Notes: generated from the letters alone by a model not told the origin. A stretch of 64,000 nt of DNA from Microvirga puerhi (GCF_020089865.1 NZ_JAIRBM010000003.1:310001-374000); one strand, 5' to 3'. Shown: positions 30,865 to 43,096, counted from the stretch's first letter. Program-made: numbers and translations.

Positions 30865-33027
30865 ATGACGAGCCGCATCGCCGATGTCCTCATCCCTCTC
30901 GCGCTGGATACCGCCTACAGCTACGCGGTGCCTGACGGTTTGGCCCTGCAGGAGGGCGACGTGGTGCAGGTACCGCTCGCGACCCGTGAGGTTGCCGGTG
31001 TGGTGTGGGGTCTGCGAAACGGCGCAGGCTCCAATTTCAAGCCGGTGACCGGTCGAATCGATGCCCCGGCCTTATCGCCGAAGATGCGCAAGTTCCTGGA
31101 CTGGATCGCCTGGTACACGCTTGCTCCCAAGGGATCGGCGCTCGCCATGGGGCTCAAGCTCGTCGATGGCGACAGGCCGGAGGCGATTCGGATCGGCGTC
31201 CGACTGACCGAAAGCGTGCCCAAGCGCGTAACGCCGGCGCGCCAGCGGGTCATGGATGTCGCGAAGGATGGCCTCGTCCGCTTGAAGCGCGAGCTCGCCC
31301 AGGAGGCCGGGGTCAGTGCCGGGGTTGTCGACGGCCTCATCGACGAGGGAACGCTGGAAACGGTGACGCTGCTGGCCGAGCCGATTGCCGAGCCGCCAGA
31401 TCCGGATTTCGGGCAGTCACAGCTGTCCACCGACCAGCGGAAGGCCGGAGATACGCTCGTTTCCATGCTTTCCGAGAATCCGGCTCCCGTGGCCCTGCTC
31501 GAGGGTGTCACCGGCTCAGGCAAGACGGAAGTCTATTTCGAGGCGGTCGCCGAGGCCATTCGGCAAGGGAGGCAGGCGCTGATCCTGATGCCGGAGATCG
31601 CGCTCACGGCTCAGTTTCTCGACCGATTCTCGGCGCGCTTCGGTGTCAAGCCAGCCACCTGGCATTCCGGCGTCTCCGGGCGGAAGCGCGAGCGTCTCTA
31701 TGCGGGTATCGCCTCCGGCGAAGTGAAGGTGATCGCCGGCGCGCGCTCCGCTCTCTTCCTTCCTTATGCGGACCTTGGCCTTATCGTCGTCGATGAGGAG
31801 CACGAGACGGCCTACAAGCAGGATGACGGGGTTCATTATCACGCCCGCGACATGGCGGTGGTGCGGGGGCGGATCGAGAATGCCCCGGTCATCCTGGCAT
31901 CCGCGACGCCTTCCATCGAGAGCCGGGTCAATGTCGAGCGCGGGCGCTATCGTCACGTGCATCTCCCGGAGCGGTTCGGGGGGCGTCAGTTGCCCCAGAT
32001 CCGCGCTGTCGATCTACGGCAGGAGCAGGTTCCCCGGGGGCGATGGCTGTCGCCGACCCTCCTGGCCGGCATGGAAGAGAATCTCGGGCGAGGGGAGCAG
32101 GTTCTGCTCTTCCTCAACCGCCGCGGCTACGCACCCCTGACGCTCTGCCGGGCCTGCGCCCATCGGTACGAATGCCCGAATTGTTCGGCATGGCTTGTGG
32201 AGCATCGCTTCCGGCGGTCTCTCGTTTGTCACCATTGCGGTCACGTGGAGCGGACGCCGCAAGCCTGCATCTCCTGCGGAAGTCTGGATTCGCTGGTCTC
32301 GTGTGGCCCGGGCGTGGAGCGAATCGCCGAGGAGGTGGCCGAGCTCTTTCCGGACAAGCGCGGCATCGTACTCTCCAGTGACTTTCCAGGCGGGACCGAG
32401 CGGCTGCGGCGAGAGCTCGCTGCGATTGCGGACGGGGAGTTCGATATCGTCATCGGCACCCAGCTGGTAGCCAAGGGACACAATTTTCCGCTCATGACGC
32501 TGGTCGGCGTTCTGGATGCGGATATCGGCCTGACCTCCGGTGACCCCCGGGCCGCCGAGCGCACCTTTCAGCTCCTGCAGCAGGTGACCGGTCGTGCCGG
32601 CCGCGGGGAAAAGCCTGGCCGCGCTTTGGTTCAGACCTGGCAGCCTGATCACCCCGTAATCGCGGCTCTTGTCTCCGGCGATGCCGAGCGGTTCTACCGT
32701 GAGGAGACGCGCGTGCGTGAGATGGCTGGTCTCCCGCCCTTTGGGCGCTTGGCGTCCCTTATTATCTCCGCAGAAGACAGGGATGCCGCGGAAACCCACG
32801 CGCGCGCCATGGCCAAGGTTGCCGATCCCGCACCCGGCGTCACGGTGCTGGGGCCTGCCGAGGCGCCTCTCGCCCTGATCCGGGGGCGCTATCGCTTCCG
32901 CCTCCTGGTCAAGACGGAGAGGGAGGTTGACCTTCAGGGCTATCTTCGCGCCTGGATGGCCCGCTGCCCCAAGGTGAGAGGGAATACCCGCGTCGCCATC
33001 GACGTGGACCCGCAGAGCTTTTTGTGA
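30865..33027 (+). CDS. priA: Primosomal protein N', replication restart helicase
   Basis: This 720-residue helicase reloads the replisome at stalled forks. The N-terminal DNA-binding domain is followed by Walker A GVTGSGKTEVYFEA, a DEEH box in VVDEEHETAYKQDDG and helicase motifs such as ASATPSIES. The zinc-binding region contains eight cysteines in CRACAHRYECPNC and CHHCGHVERTPQACISCG. The C-terminal helicase lobe includes IGTQLVAKGHNFP and QVTGRAGRGEKPG. Its position before atpH is conserved in Rhizobiales. Confidence 0.97.
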   Translation: MTSRIADVLIPLALDTAYSYAVPDGLALQEGDVVQVPLATREVAGVVWGLRNGAGSNFKPVTGRIDAPALSPKMRKFLDWIAWYTLAPKGSALAMGLKLVDGDRPEAIRIGVRLTESVPKRVTPARQRVMDVAKDGLVRLKRELAQEAGVSAGVVDGLIDEGTLETVTLLAEPIAEPPDPDFGQSQLSTDQRKAGDTLVSMLSENPAPVALLEGVTGSGKTEVYFEAVAEAIRQGRQALILMPEIALTAQFLDRFSARFGVKPATWHSGVSGRKRERLYAGIASGEVKVIAGARSALFLPYADLGLIVVDEEHETAYKQDDGVHYHARDMAVVRGRIENAPVILASATPSIESRVNVERGRYRHVHLPERFGGRQLPQIRAVDLRQEQVPRGRWLSPTLLAGMEENLGRGEQVLLFLNRRGYAPLTLCRACAHRYECPNCSAWLVEHRFRRSLVCHHCGHVERTPQACISCGSLDSLVSCGPGVERIAEEVAELFPDKRGIVLSSDFPGGTERLRRELAAIADGEFDIVIGTQLVAKGHNFPLMTLVGVLDADIGLTSGDPRAAERTFQLLQQVTGRAGRGEKPGRALVQTWQPDHPVIAALVSGDAERFYREETRVREMAGLPPFGRLASLIISAEDRDAAETHARAMAKVADPAPGVTVLGPAEAPLALIRGRYRFRLLVKTEREVDLQGYLRAWMARCPKVRGNTRVAIDVDPQSFL

Positions 33028-33056
33028 TCAATCAAGGCCATTACGTAAGGAAAAAC

Positions 33057-33617
33057 ATGCCTAAGATCGTCCACTGCATTCGTCACGGTCAATCGACTTT
33101 CAATGCTCATTTCGCCGAGACCGGATGTGATCCGATGCATCCGGACGCACCGTTGACGGAGCTCGGCCGCCGTCAGGCCGCCGAGCGTGCGGCCGAGTTG
33201 CGCCAGCATTCCTATGAGCTTGTCGTAACGTCGCCTCTGACCCGCGCTATCCAGACGACCTTGGGCCTCTTCAGTGACCATCCGGGCGCACCGCCGATTT
33301 TGGTGGAATGCTTGCACCGGGAATCTCTCGAGAGCAGCTGCGATGTGGGCCGTGCGCCGGCGCTCCTCGCCCAGGATTTCCCCCATCTCGCCTTTGATCA
33401 TCTGGCAGAGGTCTGGTGGCACAATGACGGGGAGCCCGACGAGCGCGGTTTCGTATGCGAACCTGCCGCAATCCTGACCGAACGGGTCGGGCGGTTCCGG
33501 GAATGGCTTAATACGCGGCCGGAACGGTTCATCGCCGTGATCGGTCATGGAACGTTCTTTTATCACCTGACCGGACGTCAACTCCAGAATTGCGAGGTCG
33601 CGACCCTGGAGATTTAG
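33057..33617 (+). CDS. Histidine phosphatase family protein
   Basis: This 186-residue protein of the phosphoglycerate mutase-like superfamily has the catalytic RHG motif in CIRHGQSTFNAH near the N-terminus and the second histidine in VIGHGTFFYHLTG. An acidic region ESLESSCDVG lies between them. Substrate is unknown; the closest general roles are broad phosphatase or mutase. It starts 30 bases after priA and precedes the atp operon. A 204-base space with no gene follows, holding no feature I can support except the atpH leader. Confidence 0.85.
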   Translation: MPKIVHCIRHGQSTFNAHFAETGCDPMHPDAPLTELGRRQAAERAAELRQHSYELVVTSPLTRAIQTTLGLFSDHPGAPPILVECLHRESLESSCDVGRAPALLAQDFPHLAFDHLAEVWWHNDGEPDERGFVCEPAAILTERVGRFREWLNTRPERFIAVIGHGTFFYHLTGRQLQNCEVATLEI

Positions 33618-33821
33618 CCGTCGGAGGACTTACCGCAGGACTCGGCTACGCTCTTGCGGCGCCTTGCCTTGCGCCTGCGGAAAACCCATGCTAGTGCACC
33701 GCTGCCTGAAGGGCGGAGCGACTTCCCCTCTGGCTCAATTCCAACGACCTGACGGGGTTCCCGACAGAGCTTAGACGGCTCGGCCGGTTCGAAACCCGTA
33801 AGATTTGAGAGAGACGATTAC

Positions 33822-34394
33822 GTGGCGCAAAGCGGTTCGCAAGAAGGACCCCTCCTGTCGGGTGTAGCGATGCGCTACGCCTCGGCGCTGTTCGAACTCG
33901 CTCAGGAAGCGAAGGCCGTGGACGCCGTCGCTGGCGACCTCGACCACTTCGGACGGCTGATCCAAGAGAGTGCTGATCTGCAGCGCTTGATCCGTAACCC
34001 CGTCTTTACGGCGGAGGAGCAGGCGGGCGCCATCGCTGCCATCCTCGACAAGGCTGGCATTTCCGGCCTTGCCGGCAACTTCATCCGCCTCGTGGCCTCC
34101 AAGCGGCGCCTCTTTGCGCTGCCGGACATGATCCGTGCCTATGGCGATTTGGTGGCGGATGCAAAAGGCATCGTCCGGGCTCATGTGACCCTGGCCGAGG
34201 CGCCCTCCGACAAGGTCATGAACGATATCAAGGCGGCGCTGCGCGACGTCGCCAAGGCTGACGTCGCCCTCGACGTCAAAATCGACCCGAGCCTCATCGG
34301 CGGGCTGATCGTGAAGATCGGCTCCCGCATGGTGGATGCCTCGGTGCGCACCAAACTCAATTCCATTCGTCTAGCGATGAAAGAGGTCCGCTGA
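33822..34394 (+). CDS. atpH: F1Fo ATP synthase delta subunit
   Basis: This 190-residue subunit is part of the peripheral stalk linking F1 to Fo. The N-terminal helical domain has [20 protein letters not shown], and the C-terminal motif reads [23 protein letters not shown] (split by family alignment around GGL). The start is GTG 33822, with GAGAGAG upstream. Its stop overlaps the atpA start by one base. The Fo genes are not nearby, as usual in alphaproteobacteria, where atpIBEF is a separate cluster. Confidence 0.96.
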   Translation: MAQSGSQEGPLLSGVAMRYASALFELAQEAKAVDAVAGDLDHFGRLIQESADLQRLIRNPVFTAEEQAGAIAAILDKAGISGLAGNFIRLVASKRRLFALPDMIRAYGDLVADAKGIVRAHVTLAEAPSDKVMNDIKAALRDVAKADVALDVKIDPSLIGGLIVKIGSRMVDASVRTKLNSIRLAMKEVR

Positions 34395-35923
34395 TGGACA
34401 TTCGAGCCGCTGAGATCTCCGCGATCCTCAAAGAGCAGATCAAGAACTTCGGCACCGAGGCAGAAGTTACCGAAGTCGGTCAGGTCCTGTCCGTCGGTGA
34501 CGGTATTGCCCGTTGCTACGGCCTCGACAAGGTTCAGGCCGGTGAGCTGGTCGAATTCGAGAGCGGCGTGCGCGGCATGGCCCTCAACCTCGAATCCGAC
34601 AATGTCGGCATCGTGATCTTCGGTTCCGACCGTGAGATCGCCGAGGGCCAGACCGTGAAGCGTACCGGCGCCATCGTCGACGTGCCGGTCGGCAAGGGTC
34701 TGCTCGGCCGCGTCGTCGACGCCCTCGGCAATCCGATCGACGGCAAGGGCCCGATCCAGGCGACCGAGCGTCGCCGCGTGGACGTGAAGGCGCCGGGCAT
34801 CATTCCGCGCAAGTCCGTGCATGAGCCGATGGCGACGGGCCTTAAGGCGATCGATGCTCTCATTCCGGTTGGCCGTGGACAGCGCGAGCTCATCATCGGC
34901 GATCGCCAGACTGGCAAGACCGCCATCGCTCTCGACACGATCCTTAACCAGAAGCCCCTGAACCAGGGCAACGACGAGTCGCAGAAGCTCTACTGCGTCT
35001 ACGTCGCCATCGGTCAGAAGCGGTCGACGGTTGCCCAGTTCGTGAAGGTTCTCGAAGAGAACGGCGCTCTGGAGTATTCTATCATCGTGGCGGCCACCGC
35101 CTCCGACCCGGCTCCGATGCAGTACCTGGCACCCTTCGCCGGCTGCGCCATGGGGGAGTACTTCCGCGACAACGGCATGCATGCCGTGATCACCTATGAC
35201 GACCTGTCCAAGCAGGCCGTTGCCTATCGTCAGATGTCGCTCCTGCTCCGCCGTCCGCCGGGCCGCGAGGCTTATCCGGGCGATGTGTTCTACCTTCACT
35301 CCCGCCTGCTGGAGCGCGCCGCAAAGCTGAACGATTCGCAGGGCGCGGGCTCCCTGACCGCTCTGCCGGTCATCGAGACCCAGGCGAACGACGTGTCGGC
35401 TTACATTCCGACCAACGTGATCTCGATCACCGACGGCCAGATCTTCCTCGAGACGGATCTGTTCTATCAGGGCATCCGCCCGGCGGTGAACGTCGGCCTG
35501 TCCGTGTCGCGCGTGGGCTCCTCGGCCCAGACGAAGGCGATGAAGAAGGTCGCGGGCAAGATCAAGGGCGAGCTGGCGCAGTACCGCGAGATGGCGGCCT
35601 TCGCGCAGTTCGGCTCCGACCTTGACGCCACGACCCAGCGCCTGCTGAACCGCGGCTCGCGCCTCACAGAGCTCCTGAAGCAGCCGCAATTCTCGCCGCT
35701 GAAGATGGAAGAGCAGGTGGCAGTGATCTACGCTGGCGTGAACGGCTATCTCGATGCGCTGCCGCTGAATCGCGTCCGCGCCTTCGAAGATGGCTTGCTC
35801 AGCCTGCTGCGCAGCAAGCACGCCGACATCTTGGAGGCGATCCGCGCCAGCAAGGACCTGTCGAGCGAGACGGAAGCGAAGCTCAAGGAAGCCGTCCAGG
35901 CCTTCGCCAAGTCGTTTTCGTAA
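34394..35923 (+). CDS. atpA: F1Fo ATP synthase alpha subunit
   Basis: This 509-residue subunit forms the non-catalytic sites of the F1 hexamer. It begins [20 protein letters not shown]. The P-loop is [16 protein letters not shown], and the conserved [17 protein letters not shown] contains the arginine that reaches into the catalytic site. Length and motifs are standard. The atpG gene follows after 36 bases. Confidence 0.98.
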   Translation: MDIRAAEISAILKEQIKNFGTEAEVTEVGQVLSVGDGIARCYGLDKVQAGELVEFESGVRGMALNLESDNVGIVIFGSDREIAEGQTVKRTGAIVDVPVGKGLLGRVVDALGNPIDGKGPIQATERRRVDVKAPGIIPRKSVHEPMATGLKAIDALIPVGRGQRELIIGDRQTGKTAIALDTILNQKPLNQGNDESQKLYCVYVAIGQKRSTVAQFVKVLEENGALEYSIIVAATASDPAPMQYLAPFAGCAMGEYFRDNGMHAVITYDDLSKQAVAYRQMSLLLRRPPGREAYPGDVFYLHSRLLERAAKLNDSQGAGSLTALPVIETQANDVSAYIPTNVISITDGQIFLETDLFYQGIRPAVNVGLSVSRVGSSAQTKAMKKVAGKIKGELAQYREMAAFAQFGSDLDATTQRLLNRGSRLTELLKQPQFSPLKMEEQVAVIYAGVNGYLDALPLNRVRAFEDGLLSLLRSKHADILEAIRASKDLSSETEAKLKEAVQAFAKSFS

Positions 35924-35959
35924 GTTCGACCGGGACTCCGGAGAGGATAGGGCCGCTCG

Positions 35960-38309
<2,350 letters not shown>

Positions 38310-38311
38310 AC

Positions 38312-38506
38312 ATGAATCTGGCCGACGAGGAAGATCGTCTCAACGAGTTTCTCGTCGGTCGCTCCGTGACACGCGTCTGGCGCCATCGAACAGCAGAAGT
38401 TGGCATCGAGTTTTCCGACGGCACACGACTGTTTGTGAATTGGCAACCTGATCGGCAGCTTGAATGCTCTGTAACAGGCAATGACTTAGGCGGCGACGAA
38501 AGCTAG
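38312..38506 (+). CDS. Small conserved-looking protein inside the atp operon, unknown function
   Basis: This 64-residue protein lies between atpD (2-base gap) and atpC (8-base gap), so it must be transcribed with the F1 genes. It is acidic and soluble, with GRSVTRVWRHRTAEVGIEFS followed by DGTRLFVNWQ, a pattern that suggests a small beta-sheet protein. No cysteine pair or zinc motif and no membrane segment is present. It is not the ATPase inhibitor zeta subunit by sequence. I do not recognise a family. Tight packing and a sensible composition argue that it is real. Confidence 0.7.
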   Translation: MNLADEEDRLNEFLVGRSVTRVWRHRTAEVGIEFSDGTRLFVNWQPDRQLECSVTGNDLGGDES

Positions 38507-38514
38507 GAATATCT

Positions 38515-38916
38515 ATGGCGACTTTCACCTTCGAACTCGTCTCTCCCGAGCGCGTGCTGTTCTCCGGCGCCGTCGATGCGGTCGTTCTGCCCGCAGTCGA
38601 AGGCGACATGACGGTCCTCGCCGGCCACGCGCCGATGATGACTTCGCTCAAGACCGGATTCCTCGTCGTTACGAGCGATCCGGGAAATGGAAAGCGCATC
38701 CTCATTCGAGGCGGCTTCGCGGATATCAACCAGAACGGCCTCACGGTTCTTGCCGAGCGTGCGCTGCCGGAGCAGGAGCTGACGCAGGAAATTCTCGATC
38801 ATGAGATCCTGACGGCAGAGATGCACTACGACGCGACCACGGACTTGGCTGCGAAGCATGCAGCGGAAGCAGCCATCGCGCAGCTCCGAGAAGCTAAGGC
38901 GGCATTAAATTACTGA
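38515..38916 (+). CDS. atpC: F1Fo ATP synthase epsilon subunit
   Basis: This 133-residue subunit regulates rotation and sits at the foot of the gamma shaft. The N-terminal beta sandwich has FELVSPERVLFSGAVDAVVL and GDMTVLAGHAPMMTSLK, and IRGGFADINQNGLTVLAERA follows. The C-terminal helical part is short, as in alphaproteobacteria. It ends the F1 operon before a strong terminator. Confidence 0.97.
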   Translation: MATFTFELVSPERVLFSGAVDAVVLPAVEGDMTVLAGHAPMMTSLKTGFLVVTSDPGNGKRILIRGGFADINQNGLTVLAERALPEQELTQEILDHEILTAEMHYDATTDLAAKHAAEAAIAQLREAKAALNY

Positions 38917-38925
38917 TTGAAAGAA

Positions 38926-38951
38926 AACCCGGCCTTAGAGCCGGGTTTTTT
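38926..38951 (+). terminator. Rho-independent terminator of atpHAGDC
   Basis: AACCCGGC (38926-38933) pairs with GCCGGGTT (38940-38947) around loop CTTAGA, with T through 38951. It begins nine bases after the atpC stop. Confidence 0.93.
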
Positions 38952-39010
38952 ATTTGCGGTATCGCCTCAAGCTCGGGTCCTTGACCGGACCTTGACCACA
39001 CTAAGATCCG

Positions 39011-39418
39011 CTAGGGTGGGTACGTCTGCGCTGACAGTAGTTGCAGAACCGCCAGTGCTTCATCAGCCCGATCCTCCGCAATGAATAGATGATCGTGGAA
39101 GTATGCCGAGACGGGATTGACCCCGATTCCTGCTGCGGCCAGAGCACCCGTAATCGCTGCCAGAAAACCGATCGCTTCAAGCGAGGAGTGGACTGACAAC
39201 GTGATGCACCGGCAAGGATAGGTCCATGTAAGGCCGAGGTTTTCGGCCATTGCTCGATCGAGAATGGCCGTCACTCCTTCTACCTCGCGAAATGTCATGA
39301 GCGCATGCTGCCAGAGTGCAGGATCCGGCTGCGACATGGTCGCAAAGACGAAACGGCCCGGTCGCATCTCTGGCGTCATTGAAGCGACAAGGCGGTCGAG
39401 ATCCGTCTCCCCGGTCAT
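39011..39418 (-). CDS. ACT-domain protein downstream of putA
   Basis: This 135-residue protein matches the small ACT-domain family with the block TYPCRCITLSVHSSLEAIGF and the C-terminal GIGVNPVSAYFHDHLFIAED. ACT domains bind amino acids and regulate enzymes. Its ATG lies seven bases after the putA stop on the same strand, so the two genes are co-transcribed. A role in sensing proline or a product is a guess from that link. Confidence 0.8.
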   Translation of the reverse strand: MTGETDLDRLVASMTPEMRPGRFVFATMSQPDPALWQHALMTFREVEGVTAILDRAMAENLGLTWTYPCRCITLSVHSSLEAIGFLAAITGALAAAGIGVNPVSAYFHDHLFIAEDRADEALAVLQLLSAQTYPP

Positions 39419-39424
39419 GGGGCG

Positions 39425-42400
39425 TCACTCGCCCATGGCGATCAAATTGGCATTTCCGCCGGCTGCCGCCGTGTTGATGGTGACGGTTTGTTCGGTGGCA
39501 AAGCGCAGGAGATAGTGCGGCCCTCCCGCCTTCGGACCCGTCCCGGAGAGGCCGTGTCCGCCAAAAGGCTGCACACCGACGACGGCACCGATCATGTTCC
39601 GGTTCACATAGACGTTGCCGACGCACAGGCGATCAACAATCCGATTGACGGTCGCATCGATGCGCGAATGCACTCCGAGAGTCAGACCGTAACCCGTTGC
39701 ATCGATTGCCTGGAGTGTCTCTTCCAGGCGTCCCGACTTGTACCGCGCAACGTGCAGGACCGGGCCAAATACCTCTTCCGCCAGAGCTTCAGGGCGATCG
39801 AGTTCAAAGATATGTGGCGCTACGTAGGTACCCGCCGCTGGTGCCTCACCTGCGTAGTGAACCTTCGCGGATCGTGACATGGCCCGGATATGGGCCTCGA
39901 GCCGTTCCTTTGCCTCGCCGTCGATGACAGGGCCGATATGGGTCGAGACGTCGCGAGGGTCGCCGAGCTTCAGCTCCTGCGCGCTGCCCGCGATCATCTC
40001 GATCATCTTATTCGCCACGTCGTCCTGCACGAACAGGAGGCGCAAGGCCGAGCAGCGCTGCCCGGCCGAGCGGAAGGCCGACATGACGACGTCGTCCGCA
40101 ACTTGCTCAGGGAGAGCCGTCGCGTCCACGATCATCGCATTGATACCGCCCGTCTCCGCGATGAGCGGCACGATGGCGCTGTCCTTGGCGGCCAGCGAAC
40201 GGTTGATGAGACGCGCAACATCGGTGGATCCGGTAAAGACGACGCCCGCCACATGGCGGTTCTCGACGAGCCGTGCGCCGACGCTGCCAGCTCCCGGTAC
40301 CAGATGCAGCGCGGATGGCGGAACGCCCGCTTCGTGTAGGATCTTCACGGCAAGAGCCGCGATCAACGGAGTCTGTTCTGCCGGTTTCGCCACAACGGCA
40401 TTGCCTGCCATGAGGGCAGCCGTGACCTGACCGAGGAAGATGGCAAGCGGGAAATTCCAGGGTGATATCGCCACGAACACACCACGTCCGCGCAGACGGA
40501 GCACGTTGCTCTCGCCTGTCGGGCCCGACATGCCTTCGCCGGCGCCGAAGAGCACCTGTCCCTGCGCCGCGTAATAGCGGCAGAAATCGACGGCTTCGCG
40601 GACTTCGGAAAGAGCATCGTCGAGGGTCTTGCCGGCTTCAATCTGGAGCAGATGAAGCAGCGCGCCGCGCCGTTCTTCGAGGAGGTCCGCTGCCCGGGTC
40701 AGGGCCTTCGCACGGGCCTCCGCAGGCGTGCGGCTCCAGGCTGCAAACCCGGCTGCTGCAGCCGCCATGGCCTTGTCCGCTGTCTCGGAGGTTGCTTCCG
40801 TCACCTCCCCGACGATGGTCTTCCCGTCGATGGGACTGATCACGGGCCGCTTCTCGCCGCCACCAACCCGCCCGTCGATGATCGGCGTCGCGCCAAACGA
40901 CGACTGTGCGCCCTTCGAAATCTCCGCAAGAAGGCCATCGAGGGAGGCTCTGTGGCCGAATTCCACGCCCTTCGAATTAGGCCGTCCAGGTCCATAAAGA
41001 TCTCGAGGCAAGGGAAGTTTCAGGTGACGAGCCTTGTCGGGCGAGACGATAATGTCTGATGGACGTTTCAGGAGTGCTTCGACGGGAACGTTTTCGTCCG
41101 CGGCCACCGACACGAAGGAGGAATTTGCGCCGTTCTCGAGGAGCCGCCGCACAAGATAGGCGAGCAGATCGCGATGTCCGCCGACGGGCGCATAGGTACG
41201 GCAGGCGAGACCAGGCTCATCTTCGAGAAGCCGCGCATACAGTGCTTCGCCCATCCCGTGCAGGCGCTGGAATTCATAGCCCTCCGTTCCGCCTGCGCGC
41301 TCGATGATCGATGCGACGGTGAGGGCATTATGCGTTGCGAATTGCGGATAGATCCGCGGTCGCAGCTTCAGGAGCTTTTCGGCGCAGGCCATGTAGTTGA
41401 GGTCGGTCATCGCCTTGCGGGTGAAGACCGGGTAATCGTCGAGCCCGCGCTCCTGCGCCCGCTTCACCTCGGTGTCCCAATAAGCGCCTTTGACAAGGCG
41501 CACCATCATCCGCCGGTCATGACGCTCCGCCATGGCCGCGATGGCGTCGATGACGGCTCCTGCCCGCTTCTGATAACCCTGGATCGCGAGTCCGAAACCG
41601 CTCCAATCGGCAAGGGATGGATCGGCGAGAGCCGCTTCGATCACCTCGAGAGACAACTCCAGGCGATCGGCCTCCTCGGCATCGACCGTGAAATTGAGCT
41701 CATGGGCCTTCGCCTTCTGCGCCAGCTCGATCACGAGCGGGACCAGTTCGTGCATCACGCGTTCGCGACTCGTTGCTTCGTAACGAGGATGCAGGGCTGA
41801 AAGTTTGACGGATATGCCAGGGCGGTTGGGAAGAGGCTCGTTGCCGGCGGAGCGACCGATGGCCTCGATGGCCGCGGCATAGGATTCGTAGTAGCGCTTC
41901 GCATCCTCCGCCGTGCGCGCTCCCTCGCCCAGCATGTCGAAGGAATACCGATAGAGCCTGCCTTTACTGGAGCCCGCCCGCTTCAAAGCCTCCTCGATCG
42001 TCTGGCCGAGAACGAAATGGTTTCCCATGACTCGCATCGCCTGACGCGTTGCCGTACGGACTGCGGGAAGCCCCAGACGCTTGGTGAGTTGGCGCAGAAT
42101 GCCTTCCGGAGTCTCGCCGGGCTGGATGATCCGCGCGGTGATTCCGAGTGCCCAGGCCGAAGCGGAGACGAGAAATGCATCGGACTTCGCTTCGTGGCCG
42201 GCAAAATCCGCCTGACCGAGCTTGTCCTCGATGAGCCGGTCCGCCGTGGCGGAATCCGGGACGCGCAAGAGAGCCTCCGCCAGGACCATGAGCGCCAGTC
42301 CTTCCTTCGTCGAGAGCGCGTATTCCCGCAGCATTTCCTCGACGCCGCCAAGTCCTCCGCCCTTCGCCCGAATAGCCTCGATCAGCCGTGTCGCCCGCCG

Positions 42401-42523
42401 ATCGATCTGTCGCTCATGTTCGGGAGACAGCCTCGCATCTGCCAGGAGCCTTGTGGCGATGACCTTATCGTCTTCCGCGTAAGGTGGGTTGAAGGGCAGA
42501 GGTGCGATCGAGGCTTGCGTCAT
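39425..42523 (-). CDS. putA: Bifunctional proline dehydrogenase / L-glutamate gamma-semialdehyde dehydrogenase
   Basis: This 1032-residue enzyme oxidises proline to glutamate in two steps, passing the intermediate internally. The flavin-dependent proline dehydrogenase barrel spans roughly residues 170-460 (with MMVRLVKGAYWDTEVKRAQE), and the aldehyde dehydrogenase part roughly 520-1020 (FVAISPWNFPLAIFLGQVTA; catalytic cysteine in SAGQRCSALRLLF; EEVFGPVLHVARYK). It lacks the N-terminal ribbon-helix-helix domain of the 1320-residue E. coli protein and so is a short, non-DNA-binding PutA like that of Bradyrhizobium. Control is therefore likely through the divergent Lrp-type gene. Confidence 0.97.
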   Translation of the reverse strand: MTQASIAPLPFNPPYAEDDKVIATRLLADARLSPEHERQIDRRATRLIEAIRAKGGGLGGVEEMLREYALSTKEGLALMVLAEALLRVPDSATADRLIEDKLGQADFAGHEAKSDAFLVSASAWALGITARIIQPGETPEGILRQLTKRLGLPAVRTATRQAMRVMGNHFVLGQTIEEALKRAGSSKGRLYRYSFDMLGEGARTAEDAKRYYESYAAAIEAIGRSAGNEPLPNRPGISVKLSALHPRYEATSRERVMHELVPLVIELAQKAKAHELNFTVDAEEADRLELSLEVIEAALADPSLADWSGFGLAIQGYQKRAGAVIDAIAAMAERHDRRMMVRLVKGAYWDTEVKRAQERGLDDYPVFTRKAMTDLNYMACAEKLLKLRPRIYPQFATHNALTVASIIERAGGTEGYEFQRLHGMGEALYARLLEDEPGLACRTYAPVGGHRDLLAYLVRRLLENGANSSFVSVAADENVPVEALLKRPSDIIVSPDKARHLKLPLPRDLYGPGRPNSKGVEFGHRASLDGLLAEISKGAQSSFGATPIIDGRVGGGEKRPVISPIDGKTIVGEVTEATSETADKAMAAAAAGFAAWSRTPAEARAKALTRAADLLEERRGALLHLLQIEAGKTLDDALSEVREAVDFCRYYAAQGQVLFGAGEGMSGPTGESNVLRLRGRGVFVAISPWNFPLAIFLGQVTAALMAGNAVVAKPAEQTPLIAALAVKILHEAGVPPSALHLVPGAGSVGARLVENRHVAGVVFTGSTDVARLINRSLAAKDSAIVPLIAETGGINAMIVDATALPEQVADDVVMSAFRSAGQRCSALRLLFVQDDVANKMIEMIAGSAQELKLGDPRDVSTHIGPVIDGEAKERLEAHIRAMSRSAKVHYAGEAPAAGTYVAPHIFELDRPEALAEEVFGPVLHVARYKSGRLEETLQAIDATGYGLTLGVHSRIDATVNRIVDRLCVGNVYVNRNMIGAVVGVQPFGGHGLSGTGPKAGGPHYLLRFATEQTVTINTAAAGGNANLIAMGE

Positions 42524-42585
42524 GGCGTTCTCCCTGAGGACGGCGGATCATAGGGTGCGGTGTTCCGTGCTTCGATAGCTATTTC

Positions 42586-42614
42586 TTGACCTTGGCCTCA
42601 TAATATAAGGACAA
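42586..42614. promoter_or_regulatory. Inverted repeat in the putA / regulator intergenic space (candidate PutR operator)
   Basis: TTGACCTT (42586-42593) and AAGGACAA (42607-42614) are near-perfect inverted arms (7 of 8) around 13 AT-rich bases. It is the only clear dyad in the 111 bases between putA and the Lrp-type gene. Lrp-family activators of proline use usually bind such spaces. Confidence 0.55.
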
Positions 42615-42634
42615 AGTTCTACATAGGCGTGAGA

Positions 42635-43096
42635 ATGACGGAAATCGACCGGATCGATCGAAAGATCTTGAACTTCCTCCAGAGCGACGGCCGGATTGCG
42701 ACCGTCGAGCTGGCCGAAAAGGTGGGCCTCTCGCCGACATCGACGAGCGAGCGCATGAAGCGCCTGCAGCGGGACGGGTATATCGCGGGGTTTGGGGCGC
42801 GGCTTGATCCCCATCGCCTTGGCCTCGAACTCCTCGTCTTTGTCGAGGTCTCCCTCGACAAGACTACGCCGGACGTTTTCGAAAAGTTTGCCGCCGCAGT
42901 CCGCCGAGCTCCCGAGGTGCTGGAATGCCATATGGTAGCGGGCGGGTTCGACTATCTGGTGAAGACCCGTGTCGCCGACATGGCCGCCTATCGCCACTTC
43001 CTCGGGGAGATACTCCTGGCCTTGCCGGGCGTGAAGGAAACGCGGACTTACGCCGTGATGGAAGAGGTCAAGAGCGACGGTTTGCTGCCAGTCTGA
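42635..43096 (+). CDS. Lrp/AsnC-family regulator of proline catabolism (PutR-like)
   Basis: This protein of 153 residues has a helix-turn-helix (DGRIATVELAEKVGLSPTST then RMKRLQRDGYI) and a C-terminal RAM domain (LLVFVEVSLDKTTPDVFEKF; CHMVAGGFDYLVKTR). It is divergent from putA, the arrangement in which PutR/BkdR-like proteins activate putA in response to proline. ATG 42635 is used; GTG 42629 is an alternative. The name PutR is by context and family knowledge. Confidence 0.88.
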   Translation: MTEIDRIDRKILNFLQSDGRIATVELAEKVGLSPTSTSERMKRLQRDGYIAGFGARLDPHRLGLELLVFVEVSLDKTTPDVFEKFAAAVRRAPEVLECHMVAGGFDYLVKTRVADMAAYRHFLGEILLALPGVKETRTYAVMEEVKSDGLLPV

